Source: Granulicella sp.
GTDB taxonomy: Bacteria; Acidobacteriota; Terriglobia; Terriglobales; Acidobacteriaceae
Assembly: GCA_027365345.1 (NCBI GenBank)
Contig: DAHXNO010000077.1
Coordinates: forward strand, 1 to 35,416
DNA length: 35,416 nt
Direction: 5' to 3'
Under the pieces are notes generated by a model. The model saw nothing but the letters and a program-made list of their open reading frames with translations. It did no database searches and was not told the origin of the DNA. Of the stretch, positions 8,620 through 16,173 are shown in pieces (positions within the stretch are counted from its first letter, which is position 1; each line of letters begins with the position of its first letter). Made by a program: the position numbers and the translations under genes.

Positions 8620-11600
8620 TTACTGTCCCGCCTGCGCGGTCTTGACCGGATAACCAACCTCCAAGGTCAAGATCTCGTAGGGCTTGATCGGAACCGTCAC
8701 GATGTCATCTCTCAACGGCAGGTGCTCCGCGCCAGGGATGGGATCTTCCATCATGTTGGTCTCAACCGCGTACCTGGCGCCAGCGGGAACGTGCAGCTTC
8801 ACCTCTGTCGCCTTGCCTGCCCACTCGTACATGCGGAAGATCAGCGCATCCGCGTCCTCTGCCTTCTTCACCGCGCTCAGTGTCACATTCGGGCTCGCCA
8901 CAGACACAAACGAGTGGCTGGCCGGCATCTCTCCGCTGTGCGCAAAAACCTGTTCGGCCAGGATCGGCGTGTTGAACTCATAGCCGCGGCGCACCGTAAG
9001 CGCCTGCCGCCAGCTACCGGTATGCGGGTAGATCTCGTACGTAAAACGCTGCATGCCGCGGTCCGCGTTCGGATCAGGACTCATCGGAGAACGCAGCAGC
9101 GTGATGCGCAGCATATTTCCAATAGCGTCATAACCGTACTTGCTGTTGTTCAGGATGGAGACCCCCGCGGCCTCATCCCCCAGATCCGCCCAGCGTAACG
9201 CCGGAACCTCAAACCTCGCCTTCTCCCAGCTATTGTTTCGGGTGGTGGGGCGCTCAATGTTTCCAAAGGGAATCTCATAGGTGGCATAATCGCTGCTGTG
9301 CGCCAGCGGAAACGCCGCCTTCAGCAGGATATGGGTCTCATGCCAATCCACCGTGTTGGCCACCCGCACCACATCAGCATCCGCGTCGAGCGAGATCTCC
9401 TGGGTAAAGTGCGACTTGTCCCAGCTTCGCTCAATGCGAATCGTCTTGCGCAGCGGACCATTCTCGCTCACCGCAATCGAGTCCAGAGCCGTAATCGGCG
9501 TCGCATGGTCCAGCGTGCCATAGTCGATGTTCCATGCGTCATACTGCTTCGGCTTGTCCACAAAGGTCTCAAGCTCGTTGCCGCAGGCGTTGGCCGCAAG
9601 GTACTGGATACCTCCAGTCGTCAGGCTCGTGATGCAGCCGCTGTGCTTGTCGATCACCAGTTTCAGGTGCGCATTAGCCAGCGTGTAGTCGGCGGCTGTT
9701 TCATGCAGCGCAAGGTGGCTCGCCACAGCCCCCGCCGGGCCAGCCTCCGCATGCAGCACCGTATAACCCAGCGCTGGAATATCGCGGACGTTCGCCAATA
9801 CGGTGAACTGGTGAGTCGTCGCGTCCTTGGAAACCATCTGCGTAAGCAAGGGGCGGTTGTTCGCGTCCAGCACTCTCACGCTGGCTGCCGCCACCGGAAG
9901 CTGGAAGCTCAACTTCACCGTCTCTGCCCGCGGCCAGGCCATCGTGTTGTAAAGCAAAATCGGCGCAGAGTCCTCGGCATGCGCACTTGGAAACGTGTCA
10001 ATCCGAGCATCCAGGGTGCCCAGCGCGCTCCGGTCGATGTTGTGGTCCGCGTTGTAGATCTGGGTAAAGTCCTTGGCCGCGTCGCGATAGATCACCCCAA
10101 TCCCGGAGCCCGCCGCCAAATCGTGAAACTCGTTGAAGGTGATCTTCTCCCAGTTGGTGTTCAGGATCTCATCTGGATACGCATCACCGTCCAGCCACGC
10201 CAGCGACGCCAGCTTCTCCGCGTTGAGCGTGGCCGTCTCGCTGTGTCGGATATTGCGCTTCTGGGCCGCCTGCGTCGTATACACGCCGCGGTGAAACTCC
10301 AGATAGAGCTCGTCCTTCCATGTAGGAATCCCAATCTCTCCATCCGGACCCGCCGGCGGAGCCGTGTAGCCCTTGGCGATCGAGGCGTAGTTCCACGTCG
10401 GAGAATCCGGATTCAGATGCTTCTCCACGTGGTCAAAATAGCTCTGGACCGTGCTGAAGCGCATTGCCGGAACCGCCGAATCCGCCTTGGCGCTCAACGC
10501 CATCCAGTGTTCTCCCTGATCCAGCATGTCGCGCGTGGGACCACCGCCATGGTCGCCCACGCCAAACAGATCCAGTTGTTCTGAGGTGCCCGGATTGCGT
10601 TGCGCAGACTCGGCAAAGTCAGCCGCGATGCGCGCCGGATTCAGATTCAGGTGAACGTAGTCCGTGGGAAAGTAGGTAAGCACTTTGGAACCATCCGGTG
10701 ACTCCCACCAGAAAAGCCGGAAGGGTAACTGGTTGGTGTCGTTCCAGTGCATCTTCTGGGTCACAAAGTAGTCCAGGCCGCTGCGCTTGTAGATCTGCGG
10801 CAACTGCCAGTTATACCCAAAGCTGTCCGGATTCCATCCAATCCGTGCTGTAACCCCGTACTCCTTTTTGAAGAACCGCTGCCCCACCAAAAGCTGGCGA
10901 ACCTGACTCTCCCCGCTCGGGATGTTCAGGTCCGGCTCTACCCACATACCCCCCACCACCTCCCAGCGTCCCTCCTTGATCCGCTCCCGGATCTGATCAT
11001 TGATCTCCGGATACTTGTCCGCCATCCACTCGTAATACTGCGCCGCAGACTGCGTATAGACGTAGCCCGGATACTCATTCATGAGCTGCAGCGCCGTGCT
11101 GAAGGTGCGCCGGACCGCGTCCACCGTCTCCGAACGAGGCCACAACCAGGCTGCGTCGATGTGCGCATTGCCGTCCTCATCCATCGTCACTTGCTGCAAC
11201 AAGGGATGCAGGGTAGACAGGATCTGCTGAGCCTTGCGCAGCGAGGCATCAAAGGCGCTCTGGTCCGCTTTCTTCAGAGCCTCCGTATCGATCGCGGCAA
11301 TCGCCTCTTCCACCACCGGCAAACGATCCGCACTCGGCTTGGGCAACGCAGGCAGCAGGTTGGCCGCCGTAATGCACTGGATGCGGATGTCCTGCGGATT
11401 CGGACGCGCGCTGGAGACCGGGTCGTCCGGGTTCGGCTCCACCCGCAGTTCAACCCCCCGGAACCGCTTGACATCCACCGTGTGCAGCAGCTTCACCGCT
11501 ACCAGGATCTTCTCTCCGGGCAGCGCCGGAGCAAATAATACGATCGGTTCCAGATCATCGCCCAGCGCAACTCGCCGGCCATTGAAATAGATGATCTCCG

Positions 11601-12027
11601 GCATCGGTCCATTCGCGTCCGCCCGGAACTGAAACCAGATCCTCGATCCGGTGATGTCGTAGCCGTGCAGCGTCCGCGGAACCTCGATCACGCGCCGGTA
11701 CCAGACCGCCTCCTGCGGAGCCTCCGTGTGCGGACCCACCAGCGGCCACCCGGAATCATCCAGCGTCGGCGACTCGCCATGCGGCACATCCCCTGCATGG
11801 TAACGCCACTCGCCCGCCGGAAGCTCCGTCAGGGTCGCCAGCACATGCAGTTTGGCCACCGCGTCTGGCGAAAGATCCTTTAGCTCCCGCTTGGGCGTAA
11901 ACGACTGCCCATGCAGGACTGCCGCCGGGAAGAAAAACACTGCAACAACAAGCAGCGCGAAGATAGAGGATTCAGCGAAGCGATCGGAGCGGAGTCGGCA
12001 TGACATAGCTGAAATCTTAGCAAACAT
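8620..12027 (-). CDS. Secreted GH38 alpha-mannosidase
   Basis: A large (1135-residue) exported enzyme expected to release mannose from alpha-mannosides such as glycan or polysaccharide side chains. The start taken is the ATG at 12027; an in-frame ATG at 12006 is an alternative, and a TTG at 12033 is less likely. A basic N-terminus, a hydrophobic core (SSIFALLVVAVFFFPAAVL) and HGQSF form the signal peptide. A galactose-binding-like N-terminal beta domain (AVWYRRVIEVP, IIYFNGRRVALG) precedes the GH38 barrel. There GNAHIDAAWLWP gives the metal-binding His and Asp, and WNPDSFGYNWQLPQI carries the nucleophile Asp401. FGVGDHGGGPTRDM gives further active-site residues. Long C-terminal beta domains follow. 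It stands alone on the reverse strand with its own terminator. Confidence 0.92.
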   Translation of the reverse strand: MFAKISAMSCRLRSDRFAESSIFALLVVAVFFFPAAVLHGQSFTPKRELKDLSPDAVAKLHVLATLTELPAGEWRYHAGDVPHGESPTLDDSGWPLVGPHTEAPQEAVWYRRVIEVPRTLHGYDITGSRIWFQFRADANGPMPEIIYFNGRRVALGDDLEPIVLFAPALPGEKILVAVKLLHTVDVKRFRGVELRVEPNPDDPVSSARPNPQDIRIQCITAANLLPALPKPSADRLPVVEEAIAAIDTEALKKADQSAFDASLRKAQQILSTLHPLLQQVTMDEDGNAHIDAAWLWPRSETVDAVRRTFSTALQLMNEYPGYVYTQSAAQYYEWMADKYPEINDQIRERIKEGRWEVVGGMWVEPDLNIPSGESQVRQLLVGQRFFKKEYGVTARIGWNPDSFGYNWQLPQIYKRSGLDYFVTQKMHWNDTNQLPFRLFWWESPDGSKVLTYFPTDYVHLNLNPARIAADFAESAQRNPGTSEQLDLFGVGDHGGGPTRDMLDQGEHWMALSAKADSAVPAMRFSTVQSYFDHVEKHLNPDSPTWNYASIAKGYTAPPAGPDGEIGIPTWKDELYLEFHRGVYTTQAAQKRNIRHSETATLNAEKLASLAWLDGDAYPDEILNTNWEKITFNEFHDLAAGSGIGVIYRDAAKDFTQIYNADHNIDRSALGTLDARIDTFPSAHAEDSAPILLYNTMAWPRAETVKLSFQLPVAAASVRVLDANNRPLLTQMVSKDATTHQFTVLANVRDIPALGYTVLHAEAGPAGAVASHLALHETAADYTLANAHLKLVIDKHSGCITSLTTGGIQYLAANACGNELETFVDKPKQYDAWNIDYGTLDHATPITALDSIAVSENGPLRKTIRIERSWDKSHFTQEISLDADADVVRVANTVDWHETHILLKAAFPLAHSSDYATYEIPFGNIERPTTRNNSWEKARFEVPALRWADLGDEAAGVSILNNSKYGYDAIGNMLRITLLRSPMSPDPNADRGMQRFTYEIYPHTGSWRQALTVRRGYEFNTPILAEQVFAHSGEMPASHSFVSVASPNVTLSAVKKAEDADALIFRMYEWAGKATEVKLHVPAGARYAVETNMMEDPIPGAEHLPLRDDIVTVPIKPYEILTLEVGYPVKTAQAGQ

Positions 12028-12251
12028 ACCCAAATGCTGGACAAGCGCTGGACTCCAACAGCAGCAGATCGTGCTCAGAAAACAAGGACCAAGCGCTCGA
12101 ATTCAGTGCATCGGGGCCCACCCACGCAACCTATCCCCGCGCATCGCCAGCCCCTCCAATTTTCGCCCGTACAAACTCCTGCCGCCGGCATACCCCCGCC
12201 AAAGCATCCCGCCGCCTGCGCAGCCGCGGCTAGAACGTCGCACGCCGCTCT

Positions 12252-13688
12252 CTAGACCCTCGCTTGCGTCTTCTTCGCCGCGGCCCCACCCCTGCGGGGC
12301 CGCGCAACATGCTGCCGCTTCAGCAGGCTCCAGTCCCGCTCCGTCTTGTCCGCATAGGCGCGGGCAAAGCCGAGGACAGCCTGATCAAACCGATCCGACA
12401 CGCCCAAATAGGCGGCAATGGCCACCGGATCACCGGCTCGAGCGTGGCCCCGCGAAAGCACCTCACCGCAAACGTCCGCATAGCCCATCAGCGAAGCTGG
12501 GGTCAGAGCGTTCAAATCAAGCCCTGCCTTGTGATCGTTGAGCTGGCGCACCAGATAATCTCGTCCCTCCAGACTGGTGTAGCCAAGCAAAGGGTCGGAG
12601 GTAAGCTGCATCGCTCGCTGCCCATCCATCACCCGATGTCCCTGATGGCTGTGGCCTGAACCCTGCGGAAGATACGCGGCATAGGCTGAAGCCGTCTCCT
12701 GCTTGATCTGCAGAAACAGCGGGTCCGTGCCATGCGGACGGCTCAGCCCCTCGAAGTACACCACATAGTCGCGCAGACCCACCGATCCGGTCCCAACCAC
12801 TTTGAAGGCTACATCTTGTGGGCAGTACTGCTTCAGAAAGTGCTGCCGCTCCGGTTGCAGGGTCAGCGCATAGGGCTCCAGCGCGGCCAGAACCGCACCC
12901 GCTTCTCGAGCGTTCAAGCGCTCCAGCAGCGGGGGATTGGAGCGAAAGACTCTCCCTGGCGCAACCACAGGGGCCCGCTTCCGCGCGGATCCTTGCTCCA
13001 GTCCTTCACAGCCGGAACCGTTCGTCTCGGGCTCGGTCAGCGACTCCAGAATCTTCCCCGGCGTCGATCGCATCGCCTGCGCAAGAATCTCGGGCACGGG
13101 CTCTCTCCGCGCCAACCGGTGAATCTGGTAGTGCGCCAACTCAAGTACCGGCATCGCCGCAAACCGGTGCATCCAGCTTCGGTACTGTCCCAGAAAATGC
13201 AGCACCGCATCATGCCGTGCGCTGCGCTTGATTGCGGCCTCCCTGCCGGCCAGGATCAGGCTGGCGGCCATCCGCTTCACGTCGTACTCAAACGGGCCGT
13301 GAATCGTCTCATCGAAGTCATTGATGTCGAAGACCAGCCGTCCATCCATGGCGGCAAAGGCGCCAAGATTCAGTACATGCGCATCGCCGCAAAGCTGCGT
13401 CGAAATCCCGCTGTGGGGGTGGCTGGCCAGATCGCCCGCCATGATAGGAACCGCGCCACGAAAGAACCCAAATGGGCTGGCGGCCATCCGCTCGTACTTC
13501 ACCGGAATCAGATCCGCAACCCGGCCCTGCATCGAAGCGCTCAGCAGCGCAAGCGGATCCTGCGGGCAGGCTGCCAACCTCAGGCGCGCCTGCTCGCTGC
13601 GCGGCAGATGCTTGCGCGCGCGCAAACCCAGCGCCCGCCTGTCGCGGAAGGTCAGCGGCGTCCTTGAAGGCTTCCACAAGCGCGTCAT
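12252..13688 (-). CDS. DUF2252 family protein
   Basis: A 478-residue cytoplasmic protein with the classic DUF2252 pattern: KYERMAASPFGFFRGAV, ISTQLCGDAHVLNLGAF, LVFDINDFDETIHGPFEYD and VKRMAASL. No signal peptide is present. The C-terminus is basic and alanine-rich (ARPRRGGAAAKKTQARV). The CGDAHVLNLG and FDINDFDE pair resembles the HGDxxxxN catalytic loop and the DFD metal site of aminoglycoside-phosphotransferase-like kinases, so a small-molecule kinase fold is a reasonable inference, but no substrate is known to me. It is divergent from the Crp/Fnr gene with about 500 bases between them. Confidence 0.88.
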   Translation of the reverse strand: MTRLWKPSRTPLTFRDRRALGLRARKHLPRSEQARLRLAACPQDPLALLSASMQGRVADLIPVKYERMAASPFGFFRGAVPIMAGDLASHPHSGISTQLCGDAHVLNLGAFAAMDGRLVFDINDFDETIHGPFEYDVKRMAASLILAGREAAIKRSARHDAVLHFLGQYRSWMHRFAAMPVLELAHYQIHRLARREPVPEILAQAMRSTPGKILESLTEPETNGSGCEGLEQGSARKRAPVVAPGRVFRSNPPLLERLNAREAGAVLAALEPYALTLQPERQHFLKQYCPQDVAFKVVGTGSVGLRDYVVYFEGLSRPHGTDPLFLQIKQETASAYAAYLPQGSGHSHQGHRVMDGQRAMQLTSDPLLGYTSLEGRDYLVRQLNDHKAGLDLNALTPASLMGYADVCGEVLSRGHARAGDPVAIAAYLGVSDRFDQAVLGFARAYADKTERDWSLLKRQHVARPRRGGAAAKKTQARV

Positions 13689-14188
13689 ACCCCCATCCTA
13701 GCCCTCTGCCGCTGCATTCTTTAAGCGCCGCGGCATCGCTCCTCTGTCCGCAAAAGGGAAAGGAGTGCAGAGCAGTTCTGCCCGCTCCGGAGCCGCCCTC
13801 CCAACCCGCGTGCCCCTCCCTGATCCATGCCATGGGTCCGTCAAGAATTCACACCCAAACCTCCCAACTGCTCCCACCGCACCATGAAGACCCCTCTGAC
13901 CGTTCCATTCTGTAGAAAAGAGACTGTTCCAGTCGCCATTGGAGTGTATAAGCTAGAAATGCGGCTCTCGTATGCGAGTGAACGATAGCATGGCCATCAT
14001 TGCCCGGCGCTAGACGCAATCCCATGGCCTCGCTTGGTCAGCGCTCTCTCATGGAGGCGAGATCGGTCCTGGATCACAACGGGCGAACCATGCCCGTCTC
14101 GGCCCCGAAACCCCTCTGCATCGCCCGTATCGCCAGTCCCGTATCGCCAGTGTAGATCCATCCTGAACCGCCGAAACAAGGATCGAAC
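13689..14188. other. 500-base intergenic region between divergent DUF2252 and crp/fnr genes
   Basis: No convincing gene is seen. A TATAAG hexamer at 13947-13952 is a possible -10 element for forward transcription but lacks a good -35. The right part holds a perfect 14-base tandem repeat (14124-14151). The ribosome site of the regulator (AAGGA, six bases before the ATG at 14189) is clear. The length leaves room for two promoters and operators. Confidence 0.5.
14124..14151. repeat. Perfect tandem duplication of a 14-base unit upstream of crp/fnr gene
   Basis: CCCGTATCGCCAGT occurs twice back to back with no mismatch, ending 37 bases before the regulator start. It may be a replication-slippage product in the 5' leader, or a repeated binding site. 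Confidence 0.7.
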
Positions 14189-14884
14189 ATGTCCCCCATC
14201 ACTGGAAATCTTCTCCTCGATGCCCTCTCGCCTGCGTTGCAGGCAGAGATCCTCTCCCTCGGCCGCACCATCGACTTGCCCACCCGAACCGTGCTCCGCG
14301 AACAGGACGAAAGATCCGCCTACGCCTATTTTTTCTATAGTGGAGTCGCATCCCAGGTCGTCACCATGGCGGAGGGCGGCAGCGCGGAGGTCGGCCTCAC
14401 TGGACACGAAGGCCTGGTAGGCGCAACCGATCTGCTTGGACCCACGCCGACGCCTTCACAGTCCAGCATGCTCATGCCTGGCTCTGCGCTCAGAATCCGC
14501 TGCGAACACCTCTGCCCACTCTTTCTGAACAACAGCGAGTTGCGCGGCCGCATTCTGGAGTTCCTCCAGCAGCAGAGCATCGCGCTCGAACAGACCTCGG
14601 CTTGCAACAGACTGCATCAAGCTGAGCCACGTCTCATCCGCTGGCTGCTCATGTGCCATGACCGCTCCCGCCTGAACACCATGTCCCTCACCCAGGAGTT
14701 CATGGCGAATATGCTCGGCGCCCGCCGCACCACCGTCACCCTGGTGGCCAACTCGCTGCAGGAACGTGGCTTGATCAGCTATCGTCGCGGCAAGGTCACC
14801 CTCCTCGCGCACCAGGAACTGGAACACGCGGCCTGCCACTGCTATCGCGTCTGTCAACGCGCCCTGCGCAACCTCTACCAATAA
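14189..14884 (+). CDS. Crp/Fnr family transcriptional regulator
   Basis: A 231-residue protein with an N-terminal cyclic-nucleotide-binding-like beta barrel (TVLREQDERSAYAYFFYSGV, VGLTGHEGLVG), a dimer helix, and a C-terminal winged helix-turn-helix (LTQEFMANMLGARRTTVTLV, then LQERGLISYRRGKVTLL). It lacks the spaced N-terminal cysteines of the Fnr iron-sulphur cluster, and the PGEALLGELAL-type phosphate cassette of true Crp is not preserved, so the ligand is unknown. An AAGGA site six bases before the ATG supports the start. deoC and the ALDH16 gene follow on the same strand 167 bases later, so they are possible targets. This short form of regulator is common in Acidobacteriota from what I know of the group. 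Confidence 0.9.
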   Translation: MSPITGNLLLDALSPALQAEILSLGRTIDLPTRTVLREQDERSAYAYFFYSGVASQVVTMAEGGSAEVGLTGHEGLVGATDLLGPTPTPSQSSMLMPGSALRIRCEHLCPLFLNNSELRGRILEFLQQQSIALEQTSACNRLHQAEPRLIRWLLMCHDRSRLNTMSLTQEFMANMLGARRTTVTLVANSLQERGLISYRRGKVTLLAHQELEHAACHCYRVCQRALRNLYQ

Positions 14885-15051
14885 TCAGGCCGGCAGCAGC
14901 TCCCGATTTCTGCGCACAGTTGCTCCCGCCAACGCTCGCCATCCTCCGCGTTGAACCGCGGCCAACCTTCTCTGCGGTATACACTGGGATTCACCACGCG
15001 GCCTGCCATTCCTTGGCGGGCCGGACTGTTTGCGCACGGTCGGAGATCGTC

Positions 15052-16089
15052 ATGGAGACCAGAATCGAAGCCAGTCAATACAGCGCCGAGCACCGCCGAC
15101 GCAACCCACTTCCTCAGCCCGTTACGCTCTACGGTCGGGAACTCGCATCCAATCAGCGCATTCCACTGAACCTCGATTGGGTAGAGGAGGTGCGCGTCAA
15201 CACCAGCGCCGTCGAGCGCCGCGCTGCCACTCTCCCCACGCGCCGCAGCGTCAAAAAGGAGTGGCAAGCCGCATGGCTCCTGCGCGCCATCGCCTGCATG
15301 GACCTCACCACCCTCAGCGGAGACGACACCGCCGAGCGAGTTCGCCGACTCTGCGCCAAGGCCCGCAGGCCGCTCCAGGACCATCTCTTGAAAGCCCTCG
15401 GAGGGCAAGACCTTCCCCTCCACGTCGGCGCGGTCTGCGTCTACCACGCCTTTGTGGAGACTGCCGTCAAGGCCCTGGAGGGCTCCGGCATTCCGGTCGC
15501 CGCCGTCTCTGCCGGCTTCCCTGCCGGCCTCTCGCCGCTGGAGACCCGCGTAACCGAGGTTCGCCGCTCCGTCGAATCCGGAGCCGGCGAGATCGACATC
15601 GTCATCACCCGCGCCCATGTCTTCAATGGAGAGTGGAACGCGCTCTACGACGAGGTGGCCGCATTCAAGCAAGCCTGCGGCCCCGCCCACTTAAAGGTCA
15701 TCCTCGGAACCGGCGACCTGCTCACCCTGCGCAACGTCGCCCGCGCCAGTTGGGTCGCCATGATGGCCGGGGCCGACTTCATCAAAACCAGCACCGGCAA
15801 GGAGCCCGTCAACGCAACCCTGCCCGTAAGCCTGGTTATGATCCGTGCACTGCGAGAGTACGCCGAGCGTACCGGCATGGCGGTAGGCTTCAAACCCGCC
15901 GGCGGCATCAAAACCGCCAAACAATCGCTGGACTGGCTGGCAACCATCAAGGATGAGTTGGGACGCTCCTGGCTGGAACCCTCCCTCTTCCGCTTCGGAG
16001 CCAGCTCCCTGCTGGCGGATATCGAACGCCAACTGGAACACTTCGTCACGGGCAGATACTCGGCGGCCTACCGCCACCCAATCGCATAA
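15052..16089 (+). CDS. deoC: Deoxyribose-phosphate aldolase
   Basis: Cytoplasmic class I aldolase that cleaves 2-deoxyribose-5-phosphate to acetaldehyde and glyceraldehyde-3-phosphate in deoxynucleoside breakdown. The start is the ATG at 15052, with GGAG seven bases upstream; the frame is open further up but looks non-coding there. The 345-residue product is longer than the usual 220-260 because of an N-terminal extension of about 70 residues. The barrel shows CMDLTTL, VCVYHAFV, AAVSAGFPAG and EIDIVI, the Schiff-base Lys245 in DFIKTSTGK and the second lysine, Lys281, in GFKPAGGIKT. It is followed 84 bases later by an aldehyde dehydrogenase that could consume its acetaldehyde. Confidence 0.93.
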   Translation: METRIEASQYSAEHRRRNPLPQPVTLYGRELASNQRIPLNLDWVEEVRVNTSAVERRAATLPTRRSVKKEWQAAWLLRAIACMDLTTLSGDDTAERVRRLCAKARRPLQDHLLKALGGQDLPLHVGAVCVYHAFVETAVKALEGSGIPVAAVSAGFPAGLSPLETRVTEVRRSVESGAGEIDIVITRAHVFNGEWNALYDEVAAFKQACGPAHLKVILGTGDLLTLRNVARASWVAMMAGADFIKTSTGKEPVNATLPVSLVMIRALREYAERTGMAVGFKPAGGIKTAKQSLDWLATIKDELGRSWLEPSLFRFGASSLLADIERQLEHFVTGRYSAAYRHPIA

Positions 16090-16173
16090 TCAGCCGGCCA
16101 CTCAGGGAAACAAAACAGGAACCACCGAGCGGCCAGACAACGCCTTCTGCGCGTGCAGAAAAGAGGAAAGAAG

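Noticed and set aside
9298-11538. Long forward frames opposite the GH38 gene
   Set aside because: Arg/Gln/His-rich shadow translations without motifs or ribosome sites.
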